Positions 24,720-31,845 of a stretch of DNA of 31,845 nt are shown in pieces (positions within the stretch are counted from its first letter, which is position 1; each line of letters opens with the position of its first letter). Below the pieces are notes generated by a model. It ran no database searches and was not told where the DNA came from. It was given only the letters and a program-made list of their open reading frames with translations. This DNA is from RGIG8244 sp045639325. Its GTDB lineage: Bacteria; Verrucomicrobiota; Lentisphaeria; Victivallales; UBA1829. A program made the position numbers and the translations under genes. The DNA lies in the NCBI GenBank assembly GCA_045639325.1, contig JAZUCU010000059.1, positions 1 to 31,845 of the forward strand, in the 5' to 3' direction.

Positions 24720-25721
24720 ATGGCGGATAAACCGATCAAGGTGCTGGGTGCAGGTTCCGCTCTGCTGGACTTGCTCGTTCATGTGGATGATTCTTTCATC
24801 ACCGAATATGCAGGCGGCGAAAAAGGCGGCATGACCATGCCATCTGCTGCTGAAATCGCTGCCATGCAGACTGCGGCTGAAAAAATCACCACAGTCACTA
24901 AAACATCCGGCGGTTCAACAGCCAATACCTTGTGCGGTTTGCTGCAGCTCGGTATTCCCTGTGCATTCTTCGGAAAAACCGGGAAAGATGAAAACGGAGC
25001 GATCTACCGCAATGCTTTCGCCGCAATCGGCGGGGATTGCAGTTCCTTCAAATGCAACGAAACGGCTCCCACCGGACGCTGTCTCTGTTTGATCACACCC
25101 GATTCCCAGCGGACTATGCGTACCGATCTCGGTGCTTCCGGAACTTTGACCGTGGATGATGTGACCGATGCAGATTTTGAAGGCATCACTCATTTCCACA
25201 TCGAAGGTTATCTGCTTTATAACATGCCGGTCTTCCTTCAATTGATCAAAACGGCAAAAGCACATAACTGCACTGTCAGTCTTGACCTGGCATCGTTTGA
25301 AGTTGTCCGCACATTCAAAGCGGATCTGGAAGCCATCCTCCGCGATTATGTGGATCTGGTCTTTGCCAACGAAGACGAAGCGAAAGCATTTTCCGGCTCG
25401 GAAGATCCTGTGGAATCCTTGAACATCCTCCGCAAACTCTGCAACACCGTTTGCGTGAAAGTCGGCAAAGACGGCGCATACATCGCAAGCGAAGGTCAGG
25501 ATGCCATCCATGTGGATGCAAAACTGGTCAAAGCCGTCGATACCACCGGTGCCGGTGATCTCTGGCAGACCGGATTCCTTTACGGCTGGCTCAATGGCAG
25601 AAGCAATGCCCTTTCCGGCAAATATGCTGCCGCCGTTGCCGCAGAAGTCGTACAGATCACAGGCGCACAGATTCCCGCAGAACGGTGGGATGTCCTGCGT
25701 GCAGAAATTTCAGCAGAATAA
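24720..25721 (+). CDS. PfkB-family kinase, probable adenosine kinase
   Basis: The 333-residue protein is a ribokinase-fold kinase: VLGAGSALLDLLVHV at the start, KTSGGSTANTLCGLLQLG for sugar binding near residue 60, LVFANEDEAKAF in the middle, and AVDTTGAGDLWQTGFLYG near residue 270 with the catalytic Asp and the anion hole. Members of this branch, between metK and ahcY, probably phosphorylate adenosine to AMP. That removes the adenosine made by SAH hydrolase and drives the reversible AhcY reaction forward. The substrate is inferred from the operon, not from a unique motif; a nucleoside or sugar kinase is the alternative. The ribosome site GGGAG lies just before the ATG. Confidence 0.85.
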   Translation: MADKPIKVLGAGSALLDLLVHVDDSFITEYAGGEKGGMTMPSAAEIAAMQTAAEKITTVTKTSGGSTANTLCGLLQLGIPCAFFGKTGKDENGAIYRNAFAAIGGDCSSFKCNETAPTGRCLCLITPDSQRTMRTDLGASGTLTVDDVTDADFEGITHFHIEGYLLYNMPVFLQLIKTAKAHNCTVSLDLASFEVVRTFKADLEAILRDYVDLVFANEDEAKAFSGSEDPVESLNILRKLCNTVCVKVGKDGAYIASEGQDAIHVDAKLVKAVDTTGAGDLWQTGFLYGWLNGRSNALSGKYAAAVAAEVVQITGAQIPAERWDVLRAEISAE

Positions 25722-25753
25722 GTAAAATTTTTATAGAAAGGTAAATACAAATC

Positions 25754-27172
25754 ATGATCGACATGAATGGTGATTACGCAGTCCGCGACCTGAGTCTTGC
25801 AGATTTCGGACGTAAAGAACTCGATATCGCTGAATACGAAATGCCCGGGCTGATGGCAGTCCGTAAAAAATACGGTCCCGCTCAACCCCTTAAAGGTCTC
25901 AAGATCATGGGCAGTCTCCACATGACAATTCAGACAGCGGTCCTCATCGAAACCCTTGCCGACCTGGGTGCTGACGTCCGCTGGTGCTCCTGCAATATCT
26001 TCTCCACACAGGATCACGCCGCCGCTGCAATCGTCAAACGCGGCATCCCCGTCTTCGCATGGAAAGGTGAAACTCTGGAAGAATACTGGGATTGCACTCT
26101 GAAAGCTCTCACATGGCCCGATGGTTCCGGTCCCGATCAGATCGTGGACGATGGCGGCGATGCCACACTCCTTATCCACTGGGGCGTGAAAGGCGAAGAT
26201 GATGATGCATTCCTCAACCGGGAAGCCTCTTCCGAAGAAGAAGCTGTCATTCTCAATCTGCTCAAACGGGTCAAGAAAGAAGAACCCGGCAAATGGCATA
26301 AAGTTGCCGCCGCTGTCCGCGGTGTTTCCGAAGAAACAACAACCGGCGTACATCGTTTGATCCAGATGGCGGAAAAAGGCGAATTGCTCTTCCCCGCAAT
26401 CAACGTTAACGACTCCGTCACAAAGTCTAAATTCGATAACATCTACGGTTGCCGTCACTCCCTCACCGACGGTATCAAACGCGCAATGGACGTTCTTCTC
26501 GCCGGCAAACAGGCTGTCGTCTGCGGTTATGGCGACGTGGGTAAAGGCTGCGCGGAAGCTCTGAAAAACGAACGTGCCAGAGTTATCGTTACCGAAATCG
26601 ACCCCATCTGCGCTTTGCAGGCTTGCATGGCAGGTTTCCAGGTTGCTCCCGTGGAAGCCGCTCTGCCCACCGCCGACTTGTACGTCACCTGCACAGGCAA
26701 CAGTCATGTGATCACCCTCGAACACATGGCAAAGATGAAAGATCAGGCTATCGTCTGCAATATCGGACACTTTGACAATGAAATCGAAGTTGCCCGTCTG
26801 AAAGCAGTCGAAGGCATCAAAATCACAGAAATCAAAGGCAACGTCTGCCCGGTTCATAAATTCACATTCCCCGATGGTCACAGCATCTATCTGTTGGCAG
26901 AAGGCCGTCTGGTGAACCTGGGCTGCGCTACCGGACATCCCAACTTTGTCATGAGCTGTTCTTTCGCCAACCAGACATTGGCACAGATCATTCTGGCAAA
27001 AGAAAAAATGCCCGTCGGCGTCAAACGTCTGCCGAAAGAATTTGATGAAGAAGTCGCACGGCTCCACCTGGAAAAATGCGGTGCCGTCCTGACAAAACTC
27101 ACACAGGAACAAGCGGACTACATCGGCGTGCCGATGGATGGTCCTTACAAACCGGAGCATTACCGTTATTGA
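25754..27172 (+). CDS. ahcY: S-adenosylhomocysteine hydrolase
   Basis: AhcY splits S-adenosylhomocysteine into adenosine and homocysteine, using bound NAD. The 472-residue length is the long bacterial form with the extra segment (around residues 150-190). Features: LKIMGSLHMTIQTAVLIETL, WCSCNIFSTQDHAAAA, then VNDSVTKSKFDN with the active-site Lys, QAVVCGYGDVGKGCAEAL as the NAD-binding loop, and C-terminal YKPEHYRY whose Lys and Tyr reach into the partner subunit's NAD site. The ribosome site AAAGG lies about 13 bases from the ATG. It ends the metK operon. No SAH riboswitch is visible in the 32-base gap before it. Confidence 0.98.
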   Translation: MIDMNGDYAVRDLSLADFGRKELDIAEYEMPGLMAVRKKYGPAQPLKGLKIMGSLHMTIQTAVLIETLADLGADVRWCSCNIFSTQDHAAAAIVKRGIPVFAWKGETLEEYWDCTLKALTWPDGSGPDQIVDDGGDATLLIHWGVKGEDDDAFLNREASSEEEAVILNLLKRVKKEEPGKWHKVAAAVRGVSEETTTGVHRLIQMAEKGELLFPAINVNDSVTKSKFDNIYGCRHSLTDGIKRAMDVLLAGKQAVVCGYGDVGKGCAEALKNERARVIVTEIDPICALQACMAGFQVAPVEAALPTADLYVTCTGNSHVITLEHMAKMKDQAIVCNIGHFDNEIEVARLKAVEGIKITEIKGNVCPVHKFTFPDGHSIYLLAEGRLVNLGCATGHPNFVMSCSFANQTLAQIILAKEKMPVGVKRLPKEFDEEVARLHLEKCGAVLTKLTQEQADYIGVPMDGPYKPEHYRY

Positions 27173-27362
27173 TAGAGGTAAGTTCAAACGTATTTCAAAA
27201 AATGATTTGAAAGAAAATTGTTGATGAGATGGATATGGTAGTTTATGCGTGGCTACTCGCAGAGTAACCACCGGAAACGCCCCATATTCAGATCGCAACA
27301 AGATTTTTCAAGCAGTATTGAATACGGTTGAAATTGCCTCAATAAACACAAGGAGGAGGCCT
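27173..27362 (+). other. Gap with weak hairpins before the DUF2157 gene
   Basis: TTTCAAA/TTTGAAA (about 27196-27216) could be a weak terminator for the metK operon, without a T-run. GTGG..ACTC/GAGT..CCAC (about 27248-27271) is a second small hairpin. No convincing promoter was found. Confidence 0.25.
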
Positions 27363-28658
27363 ATGGCAGAAAAGTTCAGCGCGATTCAGTGGTTTCTGAA
27401 AGAATTACCCCGATTGCAGGAAGATGGATTGCTGGATGAAACATCCGCAGTCCGTTTGAAAGAACATTACGAAGAACGGCTGGCAAAAAAGCCGTCTGCA
27501 AAAAATTATTTCCTTCTTGCCATAGGTCTTATCGGCGGTTTGATGATTGCCGCCGGGATCATCCTTGTGATCAATTACAACTGGGACATGCTTTCCAAAC
27601 CGGTGCGAGTCGGTATTTCCGCCATTCCGTTATTGATCGGAATGGCGGTTGCGTTCATTGCCCTGATCAAGGAAAAAGATATTCTGCTCAATGAATTGGG
27701 GGCGATTCTCTCCGCAACCGGGGGTGCGACTCTCCTTGCCATGATCTCCCAGATCTATCATACGGGCGGAGAATTCCGGGATTTCATGATGCTGAACTTA
27801 GCATTATCGATCCCGCTGATTTACATTTTCAACAGTGTCGGATTGACATCCATCTATATATTCGGGTTGTATTTTATGCTGCCGACTCGCTGGGACGACA
27901 CCCCGACCAGTCTGCATTATATCGGCTACATTCTGTTGATTCTGCCCTATCTGCTCTATTATCAAATCAAAGGGGATGCGTATCGAATTTGGACAAGGTA
28001 TCTGCTGGGATCTCTTGCGTTGACCGGGTTGCTTGCCTGTGCCAATTATTATTCCGGATTCAGTTGTTTTGCTGTTGCCGCAGCGGTCTGGCTGACGGGG
28101 CGGGAATTTGCTGCAAAAAGAGAGGAACATTATTTCCGTAATCCGTGGCAATATTCCGGTTTTCTGTTTCTATTGATCCTGTTTACTGTCAGCAGCTGCA
28201 ACAAAAGTTTTTTTGAATTGACGAGCACGAAAAACTGGCACAGCATATCATCATTCTGGCTGTTCAATATTTTCATTTTTGCGGCGATCATACGGCATTA
28301 TATCAAACAGAAAATTACGGCGGAAAAAGTCGTTCTGGGGATTTGGCTTCTGCTGCTGTTTCTTCCGTTCGTATTGGAAACAACATTTGCCGGTCAAATT
28401 CTGGAAATATTGGCTGTGATCTTTATGATCGTACTTGGCGTTGTATTGCTTTTTCGTGGATACCGCAACAATCAACTGGAAGATTTCAACGCCGGATTTC
28501 TTCTGATCGCCCTGCAATTGATCTGCCGGTTCTTTGATGCGGATTTCGGACTGCTTTTCCGGGCGACAGGCTTCATCATCCTGGGTGCAGGCTTTATCGG
28601 GGCGAATGTGATATTACGCAAAAAGATCAATCGGGAGGTGCAGCATGAAAAAGCATAA
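27363..28658 (+). CDS. DUF2157 multispanning membrane protein
   Basis: The ATG at 27363 follows the strong ribosome site AAGGAGGAGG and gives 431 residues. The soluble N-terminal part (about 1-50) has FLKELPRLQEDGLLDE and AVRLKEHYEE, the short helical head of DUF2157 proteins. Then about twelve to fourteen membrane spans follow, including LLAIGLIGGLMIAAGIILVI, and the family's NYNWDMLSKPVRVGI. The function is unknown. It overlaps the next gene, a GDYXXLXY-domain protein, by 14 bases, the same pairing seen in many other bacteria. Confidence 0.88.
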   Translation: MAEKFSAIQWFLKELPRLQEDGLLDETSAVRLKEHYEERLAKKPSAKNYFLLAIGLIGGLMIAAGIILVINYNWDMLSKPVRVGISAIPLLIGMAVAFIALIKEKDILLNELGAILSATGGATLLAMISQIYHTGGEFRDFMMLNLALSIPLIYIFNSVGLTSIYIFGLYFMLPTRWDDTPTSLHYIGYILLILPYLLYYQIKGDAYRIWTRYLLGSLALTGLLACANYYSGFSCFAVAAAVWLTGREFAAKREEHYFRNPWQYSGFLFLLILFTVSSCNKSFFELTSTKNWHSISSFWLFNIFIFAAIIRHYIKQKITAEKVVLGIWLLLLFLPFVLETTFAGQILEILAVIFMIVLGVVLLFRGYRNNQLEDFNAGFLLIALQLICRFFDADFGLLFRATGFIILGAGFIGANVILRKKINREVQHEKA

Positions 28659-29232
28659 TCTTTTAAAAATTCTCCGGTTCGCATTATATATTCTGACCAT
28701 CGGCATCATGTGGTATATCCCGGTGAAAAAGATCATTGCATTCGAAGCACCGGGCACACCACCCCTGACCGTTGATTTCAACATCCAGGGGTACGATCCC
28801 TATGATCCGGGCAGAGGACATTACCTTGCACTTCAAATTGTGCCGATCAAACTGAAAGAAGAAAAGTTCAAGAATCTGTACACTCAACAATATTATATTC
28901 TGCTGAAACAGGGTAAAGACGGTTTTGCAGAAGTTGCTGAAGTGCGAGAAAACCGTCCGGAAAGAGGTTACTATATCCAATGTCTCGTCAATTCCATATA
29001 CGATGTAAAGCAGAAAAAGAATGTTTATGAAGTCAGAAATTTCCCCTGGAAACGTTTTTATATCAATGAAGAATTGGCACGTCCGGCGGAACAGATTCTG
29101 CAGAAAGCGGTTATAAAATCAGATTGCCGTCTCCGGGTCAAATTGTACGAAGGCGGCGGCTCTGCGGTGGAAGACTTGCTGATCAATGGCAAATCCATCC
29201 GGGAATTGGCAAAAGCACAGCTGAAAAGATAA
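28645..29232 (+). CDS. GDYXXLXY-like membrane-anchored protein
   Basis: This 195-residue protein has one N-terminal span (ILRFALYILTIGIMWYIPV) and a periplasmic part. YDPYDPGRGHYLALQIVPI is a variant of the motif that names the GDYXXLXY family (DP.DP.RG.Y..L), with His in place of the usual Asp/Arg and Gln-Ile at the end. RFYINEELARPAEQIL corresponds to the family's second conserved strand-helix. It is translated in overlap with DUF2157 from the ribosome site GGGAGG inside the DUF2157 reading frame. The pair probably acts as a membrane complex of unknown role. Confidence 0.8.
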   Translation: MKKHNLLKILRFALYILTIGIMWYIPVKKIIAFEAPGTPPLTVDFNIQGYDPYDPGRGHYLALQIVPIKLKEEKFKNLYTQQYYILLKQGKDGFAEVAEVRENRPERGYYIQCLVNSIYDVKQKKNVYEVRNFPWKRFYINEELARPAEQILQKAVIKSDCRLRVKLYEGGGSAVEDLLINGKSIRELAKAQLKR

Positions 29233-29253
29233 AAAAAATCAGGATTGGGTCCA

Positions 29254-29967
29254 ATGAGAAAATTATACCTTTTTTCTGCATTGTTCTGTCTCTCTGTTCT
29301 GCTTTTCATTTCGACCGGATGTGCATCGGTAACGACCTGGCAGGAAACAGGCGTCAAAATATATCAAGTTCATCATGCAGAAATCAAAAAAAATGCAAAT
29401 GGTGACTTTGAACTTTTGCAGCATGTGACACAGAAAAAAGTGTATTTGCCGTATGCCACCTATGCTCCGTTTGGGGTATCTGATATCAAACAAAAATGGC
29501 AGTATTCCCTGCAAAAGAAACCGGAAAATTCGATTTCGTATACATTCCGTCTGCAGCCGGATAAAAAACAGCCGGTACGTTTCTGTAAAAACAAAGGCTT
29601 TCTATACTTTAATGAAATGTTAAGTTCCGGAAAAATGTTTGTGAACAAATTGAATCCGGCGGACATTGCTTTGATGAAAGAAAATCCATTTGTCATCCGT
29701 TTTCTCTCACCAACCGGGATGAAATGTTTTCTCATTCCATACGCCATAAAAAAAGAAAACAGCGGGGAAATCCGACTGCAGTGTTATACTCCGATGAAAC
29801 CACGAGTTATTTTCCCGTATGAGCAAAACAACACATACCGGGAAAAAATGAATGGTACCGGAATCACGTTATTACGCATTGCCATGTTACCGCTCCCCAT
29901 TATTGTGGATACGGTGACATTTCCGCTGCAATTTCTGTTGATGTGTCTGCTGCATAACGGGATATAA
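29254..29967 (+). CDS. Lipoprotein of unknown function
   Basis: The ATG at 29254 (AGGA about 10 bases before) opens a lipoprotein signal: MRKLYLFSALFCLSVLLFI, then STGC, a lipobox with acylated Cys near residue 22, followed by ASVTT. The mature part of about 215 residues is basic and beta-rich (for example ISYTFRLQPDKKQPVRF). A hydrophobic stretch closes the chain (LLRIAMLPLPIIVDTVTFPL), an unusual second hydrophobic segment for a lipoprotein; this end resembles YceK-type lipoproteins (LP.D...D....P), though the match is loose. It is last in the DUF2157 unit, 21 bases after its neighbour. Confidence 0.7.
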   Translation: MRKLYLFSALFCLSVLLFISTGCASVTTWQETGVKIYQVHHAEIKKNANGDFELLQHVTQKKVYLPYATYAPFGVSDIKQKWQYSLQKKPENSISYTFRLQPDKKQPVRFCKNKGFLYFNEMLSSGKMFVNKLNPADIALMKENPFVIRFLSPTGMKCFLIPYAIKKENSGEIRLQCYTPMKPRVIFPYEQNNTYREKMNGTGITLLRIAMLPLPIIVDTVTFPLQFLLMCLLHNGI

Positions 29968-29981
29968 AACTGCAAGAATAC

Positions 29982-30052
29982 AAAAAACTGGTCGTCATTT
30001 CCTGCCAACTTTTACAAAAACTGGTCGTCATTTTCTGCCAGTTTTGATTTTT
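29982..30052 (+). terminator. Two 33-base tandem units, second forms a hairpin (candidate terminator)
   Basis: AAAAACTGGTCGTCATTT occurs at 29983 and, with one sequence variation further on, again at 30016, a period of 33 bases. In the second unit AAAACTGG (30017-30024) pairs with CCAGTTTT (30038-30045) and is followed by GATTTTTGC. It is a plausible end for the DUF2157 operon. The first unit pairs less well. Confidence 0.4.
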
Positions 30053-30065
30053 GCAAAAAATGGAA

Positions 30066-30651
30066 TCATCGTCGGTTTATGCCATAAGTGAGTATAAAAA
30101 CTGAAAAAAAGAAAGACGAATTAAAAAAAGTCCGATGGAGTACATAAAACTAATCCGACCGTAAATGCAGAGATAAATCTAAAACCAGTGCCAACGGCAC
30201 GGCACAGTAAAGCCCTGGGTGGGCGAAGCGTAACCCTGGGGATAAGTCCTTGAACTCGCATTATGACAGCCTCCGCGTTGACGACGTTTCGTAAGAAACA
30301 GGCGGCATCGTGGTGGCAATGACATATCCGGAACATCATTGCATTGGCGAATATGTCATTCCGTACCGGAACGCCATATCCGTCAATGCCAGTCTTAGGC
30401 AATGTAGTTCGATGTCTAATACCCAGGGTTCTCGCTGACGCTTCACCCTGGCTTGTCACGGCGGAATGAAATGAAGACGGAGCTGTACTGTGCCGTGCCG
30501 TTGGCACTGGTTTCAGATTCATCGTTGCTTATTCGGACATTGCGCTCTTTTCGTATATAAATCCGAGAGTATTTAAAATCAAAAAGACATATAATTCAAG
30601 GAACGTTGAACTCAAATAAGATTTGACTTTATGGTACAAACCGTCGATGAG
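30066..30651. mobile_element. Complete MITE-like inverted-repeat element (no transposase)
   Basis: The ends TCATCGTCGGTTTATGCCAT (30066 on, plus) and TCATCGACGGTTTGTACCAT (from 30649 inward, minus) are inverted with three mismatches in 20. Inside, a 25-bp perfect inverted repeat (30185-30209 and 30486-30510) carries CAGTGCCAACGGCACGGCAC. Further in lie CCCTGGGT/ACCCTGGG hairpins on both sides and an imperfect 23-bp palindrome at 30341-30389. The element of about 586 bases has no open frame with a transposase. It shares its modules with 1-243 and 31687-31738. It holds nothing else in the gap 29968-30672 apart from the tandem repeat before it. Confidence 0.7.
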
Positions 30652-30672
30652 GCAAAAAAAGGCACAAAAAAA

Positions 30673-30748
30673 TGGTGCACCCACGGGGACTCGAACCCAG
30701 GACCCAATGATTAAGAGTCATTTGCTCTACCGACTGAGCTATGGGTGC
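30673..30748 (-). tRNA. tRNA-Lys (CUU)
   Basis: The minus strand folds into a 76-base cloverleaf: acceptor GCACCCA/TGGGTGC with A73 and encoded CCA, D-arm AGCTCAGTCGGTAGAGC, anticodon stem AATGA/TCATT with loop CTCTTAA, and T-arm around TTCGAGT with one mismatch. The anticodon CTT reads Lys codon AAG. A T-run follows the CCA on the minus strand. It lies 22 bases from the end of the MITE-like element. Confidence 0.97.
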
Positions 30749-30764
30749 ACACAGAATATGAATT

Positions 30765-30792
30765 AATATACTGTTAATTTTTCAAAAGTCAA
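30765..30792 (-). promoter_or_regulatory. Promoter of tRNA-Lys
   Basis: On the minus strand TTGACT (30792-30787), a 16-base spacer and TATATT (30770-30765), ending 16 bases before the tRNA. Same form as the pseudopilin and skp promoters. Confidence 0.75.
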
Positions 30793-30831
30793 GTTGATTT
30801 TCAAAAAAAAGTATAAAAACTCGAAAAAAAC

Positions 30832-31479
30832 TTATGCGGTAAACCGTTCTTTCATGGCTTCACTGAGTTCATTGGTCGATGACAGCGTGAAATCATAGAA
30901 TCTGTTTTTGCCTTCACAAGCAGTAAAACCGACATAATAAGTTTCCGGCCAATCATCGGCAATACGGCAGCCGAATGTTTTTCCATTGCAACCCATTACA
31001 AGGAATTTACCGGCTTTGTTAAAGAGAGTGTCGGTGGTGAGCGTATATTTTTCGCCCGCCTTCAGATCAAGATCCATGCAGGTGATCAGCTTCCAGGAGG
31101 GTTTGCCATCGATATAGAAATGATGCCACAGGTTGATTCCGCGGTCATACAGAACAATTTCCAGATGTTCATGGTGCACGGGGCCGAGTTCACGGGCCAG
31201 AACGATCAGCGGAGCCATACGTTCATCGAAAGAGCAGACGGTTGACATTTTTGCATTACCGGTAACGGGCTGTTTCAGCAGCATGCTGATATAGCTTTCG
31301 CCGGCACGATCCTGTCCCATCTGAACTTCTTCGAGAGTAATATCTTCAGGCATGGTATTGGTGATGTGATCTTTTTCCTGCACCCATGTGCTGATTGTGT
31401 TCCAACGGGGACTGCGAACGATTATCCAATCTTCCGGATTCCATGCATTTTCTGCAAAGCTGAAATGTTGTGTTGCCAT
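30832..31479 (-). CDS. Lectin-like beta-sandwich protein of unknown function
   Basis: The 215-residue protein has no signal peptide. Its strand-rich pattern ends in YYVGFTACEGKNRFYDFTLS, which is how concanavalin-A/laminin-G-like sandwiches of the DUF1349 or DUF1961 kind often close (a visible-light pattern, not a firm match). ENAWNPEDWIIVRSPRWNTI at the start fits the family's first strands. Three Trp near the start and a His-rich strip (VHHEHLE, LWHHFYIDG) could line a sugar-binding face. The ribosome site GAAGGATAAA is about 11 bases before the ATG. It is a single gene with its own strong promoter. A cytoplasmic carbohydrate-binding or lyase-related role is possible but not shown. Confidence 0.6.
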   Translation of the reverse strand: MATQHFSFAENAWNPEDWIIVRSPRWNTISTWVQEKDHITNTMPEDITLEEVQMGQDRAGESYISMLLKQPVTGNAKMSTVCSFDERMAPLIVLARELGPVHHEHLEIVLYDRGINLWHHFYIDGKPSWKLITCMDLDLKAGEKYTLTTDTLFNKAGKFLVMGCNGKTFGCRIADDWPETYYVGFTACEGKNRFYDFTLSSTNELSEAMKERFTA

Positions 31480-31521
31480 AGTAAAATTTATCCTTCTGTT
31501 TTTTTATCATTGTTCAGGGTT

Positions 31522-31549
31522 AATATAGCACGAAAACGGAAAAAATCAA
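31522..31549 (-). promoter_or_regulatory. Promoter of the lectin-like gene
   Basis: On the minus strand TTGATT (31549-31544), a 16-base spacer and TATATT (31527-31522), about 40 bases upstream of the ATG at 31479. Confidence 0.7.
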
Positions 31550-31639
31550 CTATCGGATTTTTTTTGCAAAAAAATCACAGACATCCCATAAAATATTTCA
31601 AAAGAATATTGATACAAAACTCAATATTCGGATAAAACG

Positions 31640-31845
31640 TTGGTTTGCCGTAAAACAAGCCCCTTCATGGGGCGGCAAGAGTCAAACAGCTCCGTCTTCA
31701 TTTTATTACGCCGTGACAAGCCAGGGTGAGCGAAGCGGAAGCCTTCAGGCGAAGTCCGGTCGGTCAGCACCAGTCAGTAAAAGTAGTTTTTATACGGAGA
31801 AGTACGGAGAATCACCCATACACCCGATATCACATGAATTGCCGT
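31640..31845. repeat. Right-end fragment of the repeat family, plus a small hairpin
   Basis: 31687-31738 (CAGCTCCGTCTTCATTTTAT onward to GAAGCG) matches the reverse complement of 30440-30484, a segment unique to the complete element and missing from copy A. A small hairpin GCCCC/GGGGC lies at about 31660-31675. A diverged likeness to the end motif (GGTTTGCCGTAAAA) lies at about 31642-31656. No gene is visible in 31550-31845. Confidence 0.5.

Noticed and set aside
23556..24782. Long minus-strand open frame opposite metK
   Set aside because: Shadow of metK, no family features.
25722..25753. SAH riboswitch before ahcY
   Set aside because: Only 32 bases, no stem.
25580..27301. Long minus-strand open frame opposite ahcY
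   Set aside because: Shadow of a strongly biased real gene; same Phe/Asp/Val-rich composition as other antisense frames here.
30121..30522. Minus-strand open frame inside the MITE-like element
   Set aside because: Its translation (for example PPRALLCRAVGTGF) comes from the structured repeat itself; the same words appear from copy A in another context. Not a gene.
1..31845. CRISPR array, prophage, integrase or transposase
   Set aside because: No regularly spaced repeats of the right kind and no such protein among the clear genes.

Overview
The window looks like chromosomal DNA of a Gram-negative bacterium, most likely a member of the Lentisphaerota (Victivallis-like). The reasons are an H-X9-DG prepilin-like protein of the type abundant in the Planctomycetota-Verrucomicrobiota-Chlamydiota group, large secreted sugar-active proteins, a GH29 fucosidase, and outer-membrane genes (skp, lpxD). 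The phylum call is an inference from protein style, not from a marker gene.

Layout. 1-243: part of a structured intergenic repeat. 258-4408 (minus): a prepilin-like protein, a small secreted protein and a large secreted glycosidase-like protein, led by a strong promoter. 4752-7086 (plus): a beta-helix adhesin-like protein without a signal peptide, then a 38-residue acidic peptide gene. 7155-7637 (minus): a PTPS/QueD-family protein lacking the usual cysteine. 7835-10743 (plus): GH29 fucosidase, alpha/beta hydrolase and an RlmI-like methyltransferase. 10771-14546 (minus): a polysaccharide cluster (GT2, wecB, GT-D/GT-A fusion). 15164-16078 (plus): a NodB-like deacetylase. 16102-16175 (minus): tRNA-Gln. 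16334-19530 (plus): skp, lpxD and a degenerate NtrC/NifA-like regulator. 19695-20864: an SDR/thioester-reductase-like protein. 20956-23449: alkaline phosphatase and a YibE/F membrane protein. 23511-27172: metK, a PfkB (adenosine-kinase-like) gene and ahcY, forming an activated-methyl cycle. 27363-29967: DUF2157, GDYXXLXY and lipoprotein genes. 30066-30651: a complete inverted-repeat, MITE-like element. 30673-30748 (minus): tRNA-Lys. 30832-31479 (minus): a lectin-like beta-sandwich protein. The right end holds another fragment of the repeat family.

How the parts fit. Three themes stand out. The first is use of host or mucin-type sugars and their export (prepilin-glycosidase cassette, fucosidase-esterase pair, phosphatase). 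The second is envelope building (skp-lpxD, polysaccharide genes). The third is a core methyl cycle in which MetK makes SAM, AhcY splits SAH, and the kinase probably removes adenosine to pull AhcY forward.

Promoters that I could recognise share one shape: a TTGAYW-like -35, mostly a 16-base spacer, and TATATT. The most unusual items are the MITE-like repeat family with scattered solo ends, the regulator that has lost both GAFTGA and the Walker B aspartate, the cysteine-less PTPS protein, the GT-D/GT-A fusion, and several palindromes placed on promoter or ribosome-binding elements. I found no CRISPR array, transposase, integrase or rRNA.
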